Positions 45,706-55,340 of a stretch of 64,000 bases of DNA are shown piece after piece. Source of the DNA: G963691885 sp963691885 (lineage in GTDB: Bacteria > Pseudomonadota > Alphaproteobacteria > UBA8366 > Aestuariispiraceae); NCBI GenBank assembly GCA_963691885.1, contig OY829843.1:1550001-1614000 (forward strand), written 5' to 3'. Under the pieces are notes generated by a model, which was not told where the DNA came from, did not search any database, and was given only the letters and a program-made list of their open reading frames with translations. A program made the translations under genes and the position numbers. The first letter of the stretch is position 1; each line of letters opens with the position of its first letter.

Positions 45706-48531
45706 GTGTCTGGAAGTTCATTGAAACCGGACTATGTTGTGGCCATGGAAATTGCAAAGATCGAAAAACGCAGGGACCTCTTCGACCGTCGGGCACTGAC
45801 AATCGCCCTCGACGATTTGTTTGAGCAGCGCCTGCCCGATCTTGAGCGACGCAATGCCAGTCTGGGGCTTTACCGTGCCGCGCTCGAGAAGGGCCGCGCC
45901 GAGGTGCAGCGTCGCTTTCTTGAAGATCAGGACGGGGCCAAAGCCGTTGCCGCCAATGCGTTCATCGTCGATCAGCTGATCCGTGTCGTCTATGACGTGG
46001 CGGCAACAAAACTCTATTACACTGCCAACCCGACCGACCAGGAGCGTCTGGCCATTGTTGCCGTTGGTGGATATGGACGAGGCGAACTCGCCCCTGCCTC
46101 CGATGTCGACCTGTTGTTTCTGCACAGCTACAAATTGAGTGTTCGGGTCGAACAAATTGTGGAGGATATGCTCTATACGCTCTGGGATCTGGGCCTGAAG
46201 GTTGGCCACGCGACCCGGTCAATTGAGGAAGCAATCCGCCAGGCAAAGGCAGATTTCACGATCAAGACTGCCAATCTGGAGAACCGATTTATCTGGGGTG
46301 AGCGAAAACTCTATGACAAGTTCCGCCGCGCCTTTGAAAGTCAGATCCTCAGCAGTGGCGGCACCGAGTTTCTTGAAGCAAAGCTGAGAGAACGCGACGA
46401 GCGGCATGAAAAAATGGGCGGTAGCCGATATGTGCTCGAACCCAACATCAAAGACGGTAAAGGGGGTTTGAGAGACCTGCATACACTGTTTTGGGTCGCA
46501 AAATACCTTTACCGCGTTACAGATGTTGCCGAACTCATCGACAAAAAGGTCCTGACCAAGGTTGAGGCGGAGCGGTTCAGAAAGACCCAGCAGTATTTAT
46601 GGACGCTGCGATGCCATTTACACTATCTGACCGGCCGCGCGGAAGAGCGCTTCACCTTTGATGTTCAACCCGAACTGGCAAGGCGCATGGGTTACACCGC
46701 CCATGCCGGAACGAGCGGTGTTGAACGGTTCATGAAGCATTACTTCCTGATCGCCAAAGATGTTGGCGATCTGACACGCATCTTTTGTGCGGCAATGGAA
46801 GCCAAGCATCAGAAGAAGCCGATTTTCAGTTTAGCCCGGTTCCGTAGCACCAAAGAGCTGGAAGGCTTTATCATTAGCTCTAGCCGCCTGGACAAGCGCG
46901 CTAAAGGACAATTCAAGGAAGATCCGGTCGACATGCTACGCGCCTTTGAGGTCGCGCATCGTCATGGGATGGATATCCATCCAGACGCCTTGAAATCAAT
47001 CACCCGATCACTCTCAAAGATTACCAAGGACGTACGGGAAGACCCGGAAGCGAACGCGGTTTTCATGCGGATCCTGACATCGGACATAAACCCGGAAACC
47101 ACGCTGCGCCGGATGAATGAATGCGGCCTGTTCGGCCGGTTCATCCCCGATTTCGGGCGCGTCGTCGCCCAGATGCAATACGACATGTATCATGTCTACA
47201 CGACCGACGAGCACACGATCCGCGCGATCGGGATTCTGCACAGAATTGAAAAAGGTGAGCTGGTGGCAGACCACCCGACCGCGTCCAAGGTCATCCCCAA
47301 AGTATTGTCGCGCGCTGTGCTCTATGTCGCGCTTTTCCTGCATGACATCGCCAAGGGGCGGGGCGGGGATCATTCCATTCTGGGTGCGGAGGTTGCCCAC
47401 TCGCTCTGTCCGCGACTGGGCCTGTCTGCAGAGCAGACCGAGACCGTTGCCTGGCTGGTTGAGCAACACCTGCTGATGTCGAATACAGCGTTCAAGCGGG
47501 ATATCGACGACGCCAAAACAGTGATCGATTTTGTCCAGAAGGTTCAGTCGCCGGAAAGATTGCGACTGCTTTTATGCCTCACCGTTTGCGATATTCGCGC
47601 CGTCGGGCCAAATGTCTGGAACAACTGGAAAGCCAGCCTGCTGCGGGACCTCTTCAACCGGGCTGACACGGTGATGAGCCGGGGTCTGGACAATCGCGGC
47701 TGGGAGCAGCGGGTGGATTCAGTTCGCTCGGCACTGGATGAAACACTCGCAGACTGGCCCCAACACCAACGCGAAAGACACTTGTCGAGATTGCCGGTCA
47801 ACTACCTGTTGTCCAGCGACATCGACCAATTGGCGCGCCATGCCCGGATCATCAATGACGCGGAATCCAGGGGCCTTACACTGGCTGTCGACAGTGCTGT
47901 CAGCGTTGCAAATGACTCAACAGAAATAACTGTATTTACGCAGGACCATCCGGGTGTCTTTTCACGGCTGGCAGGCGCTTGCGCAGTGTCAGGCGCAAAT
48001 ATTGTGGATGCCAGAATTGCGACACTGCATGACGGAACCGCGCTCGATGTGTTCACGGTTCAGGACGCGATTGATGGCGGCGCCTTCCAGAACACCTCCA
48101 AGGTAGCGCGGCTCTCAGTCATGGTCGAAAAAGTGCTTTCCGGGCAGGTGAAAACCCTGGAAGAGCTGGATCGCAGGGCTTCTCACATTCCAAGCCGAAT
48201 GAATGTCTTCAGCGTGTCACCCCGTGTCCTGATCGACAACAGCGCCTCCCACACCCATACGGTGATTGAGGTAAACGGGCGTGACCGGCAGGGCCTGCTT
48301 TATCGACTTACGACCGCACTCTTTAGGGCAGGCATGCAGATCTCCACGGCCAAAATCTCCACCTATGGGGAACAGGTCGTTGACGTCTTTTATATCAAAG
48401 ACATATTCGGCATGAAAATCACCCATGAATCGAAGCTGAAACAGGTCCGTGAGAGCCTGATTTCTGTACTCGAAGAAGATCCTGCCAATACCGACGATCC
48501 GGACACGATGCCAAGGGAAGCCGCCGAATAG
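45706..48531 (+). CDS. glnD: PII uridylyltransferase/uridylyl-removing enzyme GlnD
   Basis: This is a 941-residue nitrogen sensor that modifies PII proteins according to glutamine. The nucleotidyltransferase motif GGYGRGELAPASDVDLLFL, the HD hydrolase motif FLHDIAKGRGGDHSILGAEVA and two C-terminal ACT domains (VFTQDHPGVFSRLAGACA; VNGRDRQGLLYRLTTALF) are all present. The start is GTG 45706 or ATG 45745; the latter puts DRRAL at the usual distance from the N-terminus. Confidence 0.95.
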   Translation: MSGSSLKPDYVVAMEIAKIEKRRDLFDRRALTIALDDLFEQRLPDLERRNASLGLYRAALEKGRAEVQRRFLEDQDGAKAVAANAFIVDQLIRVVYDVAATKLYYTANPTDQERLAIVAVGGYGRGELAPASDVDLLFLHSYKLSVRVEQIVEDMLYTLWDLGLKVGHATRSIEEAIRQAKADFTIKTANLENRFIWGERKLYDKFRRAFESQILSSGGTEFLEAKLRERDERHEKMGGSRYVLEPNIKDGKGGLRDLHTLFWVAKYLYRVTDVAELIDKKVLTKVEAERFRKTQQYLWTLRCHLHYLTGRAEERFTFDVQPELARRMGYTAHAGTSGVERFMKHYFLIAKDVGDLTRIFCAAMEAKHQKKPIFSLARFRSTKELEGFIISSSRLDKRAKGQFKEDPVDMLRAFEVAHRHGMDIHPDALKSITRSLSKITKDVREDPEANAVFMRILTSDINPETTLRRMNECGLFGRFIPDFGRVVAQMQYDMYHVYTTDEHTIRAIGILHRIEKGELVADHPTASKVIPKVLSRAVLYVALFLHDIAKGRGGDHSILGAEVAHSLCPRLGLSAEQTETVAWLVEQHLLMSNTAFKRDIDDAKTVIDFVQKVQSPERLRLLLCLTVCDIRAVGPNVWNNWKASLLRDLFNRADTVMSRGLDNRGWEQRVDSVRSALDETLADWPQHQRERHLSRLPVNYLLSSDIDQLARHARIINDAESRGLTLAVDSAVSVANDSTEITVFTQDHPGVFSRLAGACAVSGANIVDARIATLHDGTALDVFTVQDAIDGGAFQNTSKVARLSVMVEKVLSGQVKTLEELDRRASHIPSRMNVFSVSPRVLIDNSASHTHTVIEVNGRDRQGLLYRLTTALFRAGMQISTAKISTYGEQVVDVFYIKDIFGMKITHESKLKQVRESLISVLEEDPANTDDPDTMPREAAE

Positions 48532-48695
48532 CCGCATCTCGGTTTTCCAGGTTTCCCCGGCCGCACGAATCCAGCTACAGCTTCATTGAGCTTTGCCCTA
48601 AAATCACCGGGTTTCCCGGCAATGATGAATGCACAGATCTCAAATCTTGTTTTCGGGACACCCTCCCATGCCCTTGACCGCGTTGTGATGACCAG

Positions 48696-50258
48696 ATGAT
48701 ACGTTCAATCGCCACCGTCGGCAGCTGGACAATGTTGAGCCGGATTCTGGGTTTTGTGCGCGATGTCCTGATGGCACAGATCCTGGGTGCGGGGCAGATC
48801 GCCGACGCCTTTTTCATCGCGTTCAAATTCCCGAACCTGTTTCGTCGGTTGTTCGGCGAAGGGGCGATGAATGCCGCCTTTGTACCCCTCTATGCAGGAC
48901 GGATAGAAACGGCAGGTCCGGAAGCCGCACGAGCTTTTGCCTCTGACGTGGCGGCCATTCTAGCCAGTTGGGGCCTGTTCTTGTGTCTGATTGCAATGGC
49001 CACCATGCCCTGGATCATGATGGTTCAGGCAGCCGGCTTTGTGGATGAGCCAGAGAAATTCGACCTCACCGTTGATCTGGCCCGGATTACCTTTCCCTAT
49101 CTTCTGTTTATGATCCTGTCCGCCCTGTTTAGTGGCATGCTAAACTCTGTCGGTCGATTTGCCGCCGCTGCTGCTGCCCCGGTCATCTTGAACATTGTGC
49201 TGATCTCAGCACTGCTTCTGGTCCATTTCAAATTTGTAAATCTTCCAGGTCATGCGCTGGCTGTTGCCGTCGCAATCGGCGGCGCGTTGCAATTCCTGAT
49301 GCTGGTGCGCGCCTGTATCAAGGCTGGCATCATGGTCAACCTGCCCAGCCCGAAATTGACACCGGGGGTAAAACGTTTGCTGGTTTTGATGCTGCCGGGC
49401 GTCATCGGTGCGGGTGTTGTCCAGATCAATGTTGTGGTGGGCGACTTACTGGCCACGACCCTGGCCGAAGGGTCCGTTTCATTTCTGTATTACGCCGATC
49501 GGGTGAACCAATTGCCGCTTGGGGTGATCGGGGTGGCCGTTGGCATTGCCCTTTTGCCCTTGCTGACCCGTCAATTGCGGAGCGGCCATCCGGAAGAGGC
49601 CATGAACAGTATGAACAGGGCCATTGAGCTTTGTCTTGTGCTGACCGTCCCAGCCGCCGTTGCCCTGATCGCGATCCCCTTTCCGATCATCACAGTGTTG
49701 TTTGAACGAGGTGCCTTTGACCGAACCGCTGCAGAGGCAACCGCCGCTGCCCTACAGGCCTTCGCGATTGGGCTGCCCGCCTATGTGCTGATTAAGGCTT
49801 TGCTGCCAGGCTTCTTCGCGCGGGAAGACACCAAAACCCCGGTTCAGGTGGCGGCCTTCGCCATGGTTGGCAATATCGCAATTGCGCTCGTCCTGATGCA
49901 GTTTTTTGATCATGTCGGCATTGCTATGGCATCCGCGGTCAGTGCCTGGTTCAACGTGATAACGCTCGCCATTATTCTGCAAAAACGGGGTCATCTTGTG
50001 TTTGATGCCCGTCTCAAAAAAGTGCTGCCCCGCCTCATCCTGTCAGTTGCCCTGTTTGGGGTGGCGCTGTTTGCCGCCGGCCTGTGGTCCACGCCTCTGC
50101 TGGACGAGGGGGGCCTTGTCAAACTCGGCGTTCTGGTGGCTTTAGTTCTTGGCGGCGGTGTGTTTTTCCTCATTCTCGCATCGCTCTTCGGTGCCGCCGA
50201 TTTTCGGGAGGCCCTGGGCCAGTTGAAGCGGTCCAAAAGCCGGGAACAGCCCTCTTGA
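48696..50258 (+). CDS. murJ: Lipid II flippase MurJ
   Basis: This is a 520-residue polytopic membrane protein with about 14 hydrophobic segments. The N-terminal SIATVGSWTMLSRILGFVRDVLMAQILGAG and ADAFFIAFKFPNLFRRLFGEGAMNAAFVPLY are signatures of MurJ/MviN. It flips peptidoglycan precursor lipid II to the periplasm. The neighbour order glnD-murJ-trpS is common in alphaproteobacteria. Confidence 0.96.
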   Translation: MIRSIATVGSWTMLSRILGFVRDVLMAQILGAGQIADAFFIAFKFPNLFRRLFGEGAMNAAFVPLYAGRIETAGPEAARAFASDVAAILASWGLFLCLIAMATMPWIMMVQAAGFVDEPEKFDLTVDLARITFPYLLFMILSALFSGMLNSVGRFAAAAAAPVILNIVLISALLLVHFKFVNLPGHALAVAVAIGGALQFLMLVRACIKAGIMVNLPSPKLTPGVKRLLVLMLPGVIGAGVVQINVVVGDLLATTLAEGSVSFLYYADRVNQLPLGVIGVAVGIALLPLLTRQLRSGHPEEAMNSMNRAIELCLVLTVPAAVALIAIPFPIITVLFERGAFDRTAAEATAAALQAFAIGLPAYVLIKALLPGFFAREDTKTPVQVAAFAMVGNIAIALVLMQFFDHVGIAMASAVSAWFNVITLAIILQKRGHLVFDARLKKVLPRLILSVALFGVALFAAGLWSTPLLDEGGLVKLGVLVALVLGGGVFFLILASLFGAADFREALGQLKRSKSREQPS

Positions 50259-50340
50259 CCCTGCCGGGTCCGCACCGCATAACCGCCCTCAACTTATTTG
50301 ACAGCCGCAGCAGGACAAAACTGCTGGAACAGGAAGACGT

Positions 50341-51366
50341 ATGAGCAGTTCAGAAACAAAAGTGGAAAACCGTATTTTTTCCGGGATTCAACCGTCAGGA
50401 AACCTGACCCTCGGAAACTATCTGGGCGCCATTCGGAACTGGGTGAACCTGCAAGGGGATTACGAGTGCCTGTATTGTCTGGTCGATCTTCACGCCATAA
50501 CGGTTTTTCAGGATCCTGCCGAGCTGCGTCACAACACCCGGGAAGTGACCGCCGGTCTTATTGCCTGCGGCATTGATCCGACGGCCAATATTGTTTTCAA
50601 CCAGTCGCAAAATCAGGATCACGCAGAACTGGCCTGGCACTTTAACTGTGTCGCCCGAATGGGTTGGTTGAACCGCATGACACAGTTCAAGGAAAAAGCC
50701 GGCAGCAATCGGGAGAATGCCTCGACCGGTCTGTTTGTCTATCCCAATCTGATGGCGGCAGACATTCTGGCCTACCGCGCAACCCATGTCCCGGTTGGCG
50801 ATGATCAGAAACAGCATCTGGAACTGGCCCGCGATATTGCGCAGAAGTTCAATAACGACTGGGGCGTTGCCGACTTTTTCCCACTGATCGAGCCATTGAT
50901 TTTTGGAACCGCGACCAGGGTTATGTCCCTGCGTGACGGTACCAAGAAGATGTCCAAATCGGACCCTTCCGATCTCAGCCGTATCAACATGACGGATGGT
51001 CCGGACCTGATCGCCCAAAAAATCCGAAAGGCGAAAACCGACCCTGATGCTCTGCCTTCAGAAGCGGAAGGGCTCAAAGACCGTCCCGAGGCAGAGAACC
51101 TGATCAACATTTATGCTGCCTTGCGAGGTGTTACAGTTGAGGAAGCACTGAGCGACGTCGCAGGCAAACAGTTCTCCGAGTTCAAACCGATCCTGTCAGA
51201 GGTGGCTGTTTCGGTACTGGGCCCAATTGGAACCGAAATGCAGCGGTTGATGGGTGATGTGACCGAAATCGACCGAATTCTGGCAGAAGGGTCCGTACGG
51301 GCACGGGAAATTTCCCAGCCGATCCTGAAATCCGTTCGGGAAACAATGGGATTCATTCAGCGCTGA
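50341..51366 (+). CDS. trpS: Tryptophanyl-tRNA synthetase
   Basis: This is a 341-residue class I synthetase. The HIGH-type motif is in [20 protein letters not shown], where HIGH is replaced by LGNY as usual for bacterial TrpS. The KMSKS loop KKMSKSDPS is near residue 203. It charges tRNA(Trp). It starts 82 bases after murJ. Confidence 0.96.
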   Translation: MSSSETKVENRIFSGIQPSGNLTLGNYLGAIRNWVNLQGDYECLYCLVDLHAITVFQDPAELRHNTREVTAGLIACGIDPTANIVFNQSQNQDHAELAWHFNCVARMGWLNRMTQFKEKAGSNRENASTGLFVYPNLMAADILAYRATHVPVGDDQKQHLELARDIAQKFNNDWGVADFFPLIEPLIFGTATRVMSLRDGTKKMSKSDPSDLSRINMTDGPDLIAQKIRKAKTDPDALPSEAEGLKDRPEAENLINIYAALRGVTVEEALSDVAGKQFSEFKPILSEVAVSVLGPIGTEMQRLMGDVTEIDRILAEGSVRAREISQPILKSVRETMGFIQR

Positions 51367-51469
51367 TTAACCCCAACAGGTCACGTCTGGACTGTCGGCC
51401 GATGCATTTCGAATCCGAAATTTCGGCAATGTGGCCGTCGCCTGCTTGCAGTTTCCTTCACGCGACCAC

Positions 51470-52444
51470 ATGTATCGGGACATGGTAGACAGATTGAACA
51501 TCTCCGAGCGCTTGCGTTCTCTTCCCCGCCCTCACGGTCGCTCCGCTGGCACCCTTTTGGGTATGGCCGCTCTGATTCTTGCCGTGGTGGTTTTGTACTA
51601 TCCAGTCGGTATGCTGATGGTGCATCAGATATCCGATGACACCGAGATCGTGGTTGAACCCCCACGTGGCGGTTCCGAAGCGGTAGCGATGGCCGTTCAT
51701 CTGATCCGGCATGAAACGGTTGAGAATCGCTGGACGCCGATGGATCCGTTCTTCCTGCCGTCAGCCGCACTGGATAACATGCCGAACTTTCAGGTTGGCG
51801 TCCGGGATGCCATTTCACGCTTCACAATTGAGCTGACCGATCAAATCGGACGCATCCGAGGGTCCAGTCAGGCCGATACAGACCTGGAACGGGCGACAGG
51901 ATTTCTGAAATACGCGCCGGATGTCTGGTTCTACAACATCTCTGAATCGCTGCTGCCCCAGCGCAGCTCCTCTGAGCAGTACCAGAATGGGGCGGACGCG
52001 CTTGAAGAATTTAACAAGCGCCTGTCCGAGGGGAATGCAATCTTTGACAAGCGCGCAGATAACCTTTTGGCGACCATGGAGCGGTTTTCCGCCGATCTCG
52101 GCTCTGCTTCCGCTGTTCTCGATGCCGGTATCGCGGATCTCTCGACCCTTTCGACCGATGCCGATGATATTTTCTATCACACGAAGGGCAGGCTCTATGG
52201 CTATTACATGCTGTTGCGCGCCTTCGAATCCGATTTTGGCAAAATCATAGCCGAAAAAGAGCTGGTCACCCTTTGGCAGGCCATGCTGGCGTCACTAAAG
52301 TCCGCGGCAGAAATGGACCCGCTGGTTGTTCTGAACGGTGCGCCCGATGCAACGATCCTGCCCAGCCATTTGGCATCCCAGGGTTTCTATCTGCTTCGCG
52401 CCAGAACTCAGATCAAAGAGATCATCAACGTCCTGTTGAAATAG
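51470..52444 (+). CDS. DUF2333 membrane-anchored protein
   Basis: This is about 324 residues with one N-terminal membrane segment (LLGMAALILAVVVLYYPVGMLMVH) and a long helical periplasmic domain, typical of DUF2333 (VEPPRGGSEAVAMAVHLIRHETVENRWTPMDPFFLPSAALDNMPNFQ-type start, ending QIKEIINVLLK). Function is unknown. The start is uncertain among GTG 51431, ATG 51470 and ATG 51482. It is found widely in Rhodospirillales and some gammaproteobacteria. Confidence 0.82.
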   Translation: MYRDMVDRLNISERLRSLPRPHGRSAGTLLGMAALILAVVVLYYPVGMLMVHQISDDTEIVVEPPRGGSEAVAMAVHLIRHETVENRWTPMDPFFLPSAALDNMPNFQVGVRDAISRFTIELTDQIGRIRGSSQADTDLERATGFLKYAPDVWFYNISESLLPQRSSSEQYQNGADALEEFNKRLSEGNAIFDKRADNLLATMERFSADLGSASAVLDAGIADLSTLSTDADDIFYHTKGRLYGYYMLLRAFESDFGKIIAEKELVTLWQAMLASLKSAAEMDPLVVLNGAPDATILPSHLASQGFYLLRARTQIKEIINVLLK

Positions 52445-52450
52445 CCCGTC

Positions 52451-52468
52451 CCCTTCAAAAGGGTTTTT
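52451..52468 (+). terminator. Weak rho-independent terminator after the DUF2333 gene
   Basis: CCCTT (52451-52455), a CAA loop, AAGGG (52459-52463) and five T (52464-52468) lie seven bases past the stop codon. The stem is short but has the right order and position. Confidence 0.45.
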
Positions 52469-52570
52469 AGGGAAAGCTTCCCGTTGCACTGGTCAACCGG
52501 ACTGATAAGCTGTGATTTCGAAAACACTTCATAGAAGAGTGTGCCGGTAACTTGATATGGGGGTTTCTGT

Positions 52571-53092
52571 ATGAGCGATACCGATAGTGCGGGGCTGGAC
52601 ATAGCATCCGAGAGTCCCAAGGCCGCCGCTTCAGACCGCGTTTTCCTTGTACTGGTCGACAATAGCGAAGAGATGGCGGTGGCCCTTAAATTTGCCTGCA
52701 ATCGCGCCAAAAACACCGACGGTCGTATCGCACTGCTTCATGTCAGTGAACCTCTGGAATTCATGCATTGGCTGGGGGTTGAAAACCTGATGCGGGAGGA
52801 AAACCGTGAACAGGGTGAGGAGCTGCTGCAAAAGAATGCGTCAATTGTCCTGCGCAATACCGGCAAGGCGCCAATCCTGATTGTACGGGAAGGGGATCGT
52901 GCCCAGGCCGTTTCTGACGTTTTGCAGGAAGAGAAAGAAATTTCGATCCTGGTGCTGGCTGCGAGCACAAGCGCAGAGGGGCCCGGACCGGTGGTAACCT
53001 ATCTGACCGGCAAAGGCCTCAGCGAGTTGAACATACCGATTACAATTGTGCCCGGCGGCCTGACCGACGAACAGATCGAAGCAATAACCTGA
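52571..53092 (+). CDS. Universal stress protein (UspA family)
   Basis: This is a 173-residue single-domain Usp. RVFLVLVDNSEEMAVALKFACNRAKNTDGRIALLHV begins the alpha/beta fold. The usual ATP-binding G-x2-G-x9-GS loop is poorly matched near the C-terminus (VTYLTGKGLSELNIPITIVPGG), so it may belong to the non-ATP-binding type. It stands 124 bases before the nfu gene. Confidence 0.85.
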   Translation: MSDTDSAGLDIASESPKAAASDRVFLVLVDNSEEMAVALKFACNRAKNTDGRIALLHVSEPLEFMHWLGVENLMREENREQGEELLQKNASIVLRNTGKAPILIVREGDRAQAVSDVLQEEKEISILVLAASTSAEGPGPVVTYLTGKGLSELNIPITIVPGGLTDEQIEAIT

Positions 53093-53216
53093 TCCAGTGT
53101 CGGTGAGAGTTGTGCTGGTGTCCGGTTTATCTTGGACCGCCCCAGTCCGACAGGGGTTGAATAGGGTGGTCTTCTGCACCATGTTCCGATCAGGCTTAAA
53201 ACGAAGGTAGAGATAG

Positions 53217-53774
53217 ATGTTTATCCAGACAGAACAGACGCCCAATCCGGCCACGCTGAAATTCATTCCTGGCAAGCAGGTAATGGCCGAAGGGACGCGC
53301 GACTATCCGGATGCTGAAGCCGCAGCAGGGGATTCCCCGCTGGCAGAGCGTTTGTTCGAGGTATCCGGCGTACGCGCTGTGTTCTTTGGATATGACTTTA
53401 TCACAATTACCAAAGATGACTCCATTGAATGGTATGAGTTGAAACCAGCGGTTTTGGGCACGGTGATGGAACATTTCACCGCCGGACGGCCGTTGCTTCA
53501 TGAGACCGCAAAGGTGGACGAACCCATTTATGATGCAGAGGACAATGAAGTTGTCCGCCAGATCAAAGAACTTCTCGAAACCCGCGTCCGCCCTGCCGTT
53601 GCGCAGGATGGCGGCGATATCGTCTTTCACGGATTTGAAAGCGGCGTCGTCTATTTGACGATGCAAGGTGCCTGCGCCGGATGTCCAAGCTCGACAGCGA
53701 CGCTAAAAATGGGTATTGAGAATATGTTGCGGCATTACATTCCGGAAGTCACGGAAGTCCGCCCAACAGCGTAA
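53217..53774 (+). CDS. Iron-sulfur cluster carrier protein (Nfu/NifU-like)
   Basis: This is a 185-residue protein with an N-terminal Nfu domain (MFIQTEQTPNPATLKFIPGK) and a C-terminal NifU domain whose cluster-binding GACAGCPSS holds Cys153 and Cys156. It delivers Fe-S clusters to apoproteins in the cytoplasm. The two-domain form is the usual one in alphaproteobacteria. Confidence 0.94.
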   Translation: MFIQTEQTPNPATLKFIPGKQVMAEGTRDYPDAEAAAGDSPLAERLFEVSGVRAVFFGYDFITITKDDSIEWYELKPAVLGTVMEHFTAGRPLLHETAKVDEPIYDAEDNEVVRQIKELLETRVRPAVAQDGGDIVFHGFESGVVYLTMQGACAGCPSSTATLKMGIENMLRHYIPEVTEVRPTA

Positions 53775-54284
53775 AGTTTCGCCAACCGCTGGTCAGAATA
53801 ATCACCCTTGGGTGCGGCGCGGTTGGAACAGATGCTGAGCCTGCAGAGATGCAGAAGTAAAAAGGCCGGCATGATTTAACCCTGGTATGTGTTTGGTGCC
53901 ATCTTCGGACGTGTTTCTGAAGGGGAGAATGGCACCCTGATCAGTTTTGAACCGCCGAATGTCAATTCGGGGGCCGATTGGTTGACCAGATCAACAAACA
54001 CATAAGGGTCGCTTTTTGGCCACGAATCGGACTATCCGATCATGCCAGATGCGACTGTGAGGGAACGTCCCGGATCAGACGGGATTGCGCAAGAGGTCAA
54101 AAGGCCCGGCACAATCGCCCGAGATTCACGGGATTTGTAGAGGGTCGGGTATTCGGATACGGCGATCGGCCGTGCCTGTGATGATTGGCGCAGCTCTTGC
54201 TTGGCAAAGTTGCGAGCGAGTTTTCATAGGCATCGGATGGTCGCAGGTGGTCCGGGCCTGAAGAGAGTACGAGAGAGGGACAGA
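53775..54284. other. Intergenic region with several inverted repeats
   Basis: This is about 510 bases without a convincing gene. It holds a nested hairpin CCAACCG/CGGTTGG (53782-53826) with CACCC/GGGTG inside (53803-53814), then GGTGCCAT/ATGGCACC (53895-53936), CCGAAT/ATTCGG (53955-53970) and GTTGA/TCAAC (53981-53995). The first may end or stabilise the nfu transcript. The rest could be a leader or a small RNA; no known family is recognised. Confidence 0.35.
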
Positions 54285-55262
54285 ATGAAAACGCTGTTTA
54301 AAACGGCGGATAACAGGCATGCCAAAGCCATGCTGTTTGTGTCAGGCCTGGTTGGCCTTGGCATCCTTGCCGCCACAAATATCGAACCCCAGGCTGCAAA
54401 ACCGCCTGTGGTCGTCAAACTGGAACTTCCTGCCGCCAAACCGGTTCTGGTTCCGGAAACCATCGAAACAACCACTGTTGCCGGTTTAACCACGCATATG
54501 GATGCGTTTGGGTTTGATCTGGACCGCGTCAGAGCTGGTGAAAGCGCCGTGCCCCGCATTCTACCGGACAGCGTTCCGGAAGACATGGCCGCGCTTAAAG
54601 ATGCCAAACATCGCAAAGAGGTTTTCACCCGGATGATGTTGCCGATGATCCTGGTGGTGAATGAAGGTCTGGCAAATGATCGGGCCCGCATTCAGGCACT
54701 CCGGGACCAGCAGCAGTCGGATACCGGGATTTCCTATCGCCAAAAAGCCTGGCTGGATGAGCGAGTTAAGGAATACAAGGTCGAATATGGCGACTTCGAA
54801 GCCCTGCTGAAAAGGGTCGACGTTGTACCCCCATCGCTCGCCCTGGCCCAAGCCGCGATCGAAAGCGGTTGGGGCACATCACGATTTGCCCGTTTGGGAA
54901 ATGCGCTGTTCGGTCAATGGACAACCAGCCAGCATACGGGAATTGTTCCGGAGAAACGGGAAGAAGGGAAAACCCACAAGATTCGCGCTTTCCACGCACC
55001 CCTGGATGCCGTGGCATCTTATATGCGTAATCTGAATACGCACCGTGCTTATGCCGACCTCCGTACCGAACGGGCGGCATTGCGTGCTGCTGGCAAGTCA
55101 CTGGACAGCATGGCGTTTGCCGAAACCCTGACCGCCTATTCCGAAAAAGGGATGGAATATGTCGGGTTGGTGAAATCCGTGATCCGGGTCAACAAGTTTA
55201 CCGCCCTGGACAATGCCATTTTGTCGAACGATCTGGCCGCACGGGGTTTCCCGTCTGTCTGA
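54285..55262 (+). CDS. Bax-like glucosaminidase-domain protein
   Basis: This is a 325-residue protein with an N-terminal membrane anchor or signal (MLFVSGLVGLGILAATNI) and a C-terminal glucosaminidase domain: RRVDVVPPSLALAQAAIESGWGTSRFARLGNALFGQW, where the Glu of ESGWG is the likely catalytic residue. It resembles E. coli Bax, a predicted peptidoglycan hydrolase of the periplasm. ATG 54285 has GAGAGGG upstream with suitable spacing. Confidence 0.86.
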   Translation: MKTLFKTADNRHAKAMLFVSGLVGLGILAATNIEPQAAKPPVVVKLELPAAKPVLVPETIETTTVAGLTTHMDAFGFDLDRVRAGESAVPRILPDSVPEDMAALKDAKHRKEVFTRMMLPMILVVNEGLANDRARIQALRDQQQSDTGISYRQKAWLDERVKEYKVEYGDFEALLKRVDVVPPSLALAQAAIESGWGTSRFARLGNALFGQWTTSQHTGIVPEKREEGKTHKIRAFHAPLDAVASYMRNLNTHRAYADLRTERAALRAAGKSLDSMAFAETLTAYSEKGMEYVGLVKSVIRVNKFTALDNAILSNDLAARGFPSV

Positions 55263-55286
55263 TCGGTTGTGGCACGTGACTCAAAA

Positions 55287-55319
55287 AAAGCGCGCGATCT
55301 TCTTGGGTCGCGCGCTTTT
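55287..55319. terminator. Bidirectional rho-independent terminator
   Basis: AAAGCGCGCGA (55287-55297) and TCGCGCGCTTT (55308-55318) form a perfect 11-bp stem with a ten-base loop. T-runs follow on the plus strand and A-runs precede it, so it can end both the Bax-like gene and the convergent deacetylase gene. Confidence 0.88.
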
Positions 55320-55340
55320 CTTTGAACCCTCAGAGGTTTT

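Noticed and set aside
47544..48056. Minus-strand frames inside glnD
   Set aside because: They lie antisense to conserved GlnD HD and ACT domains and show no similarity of their own.
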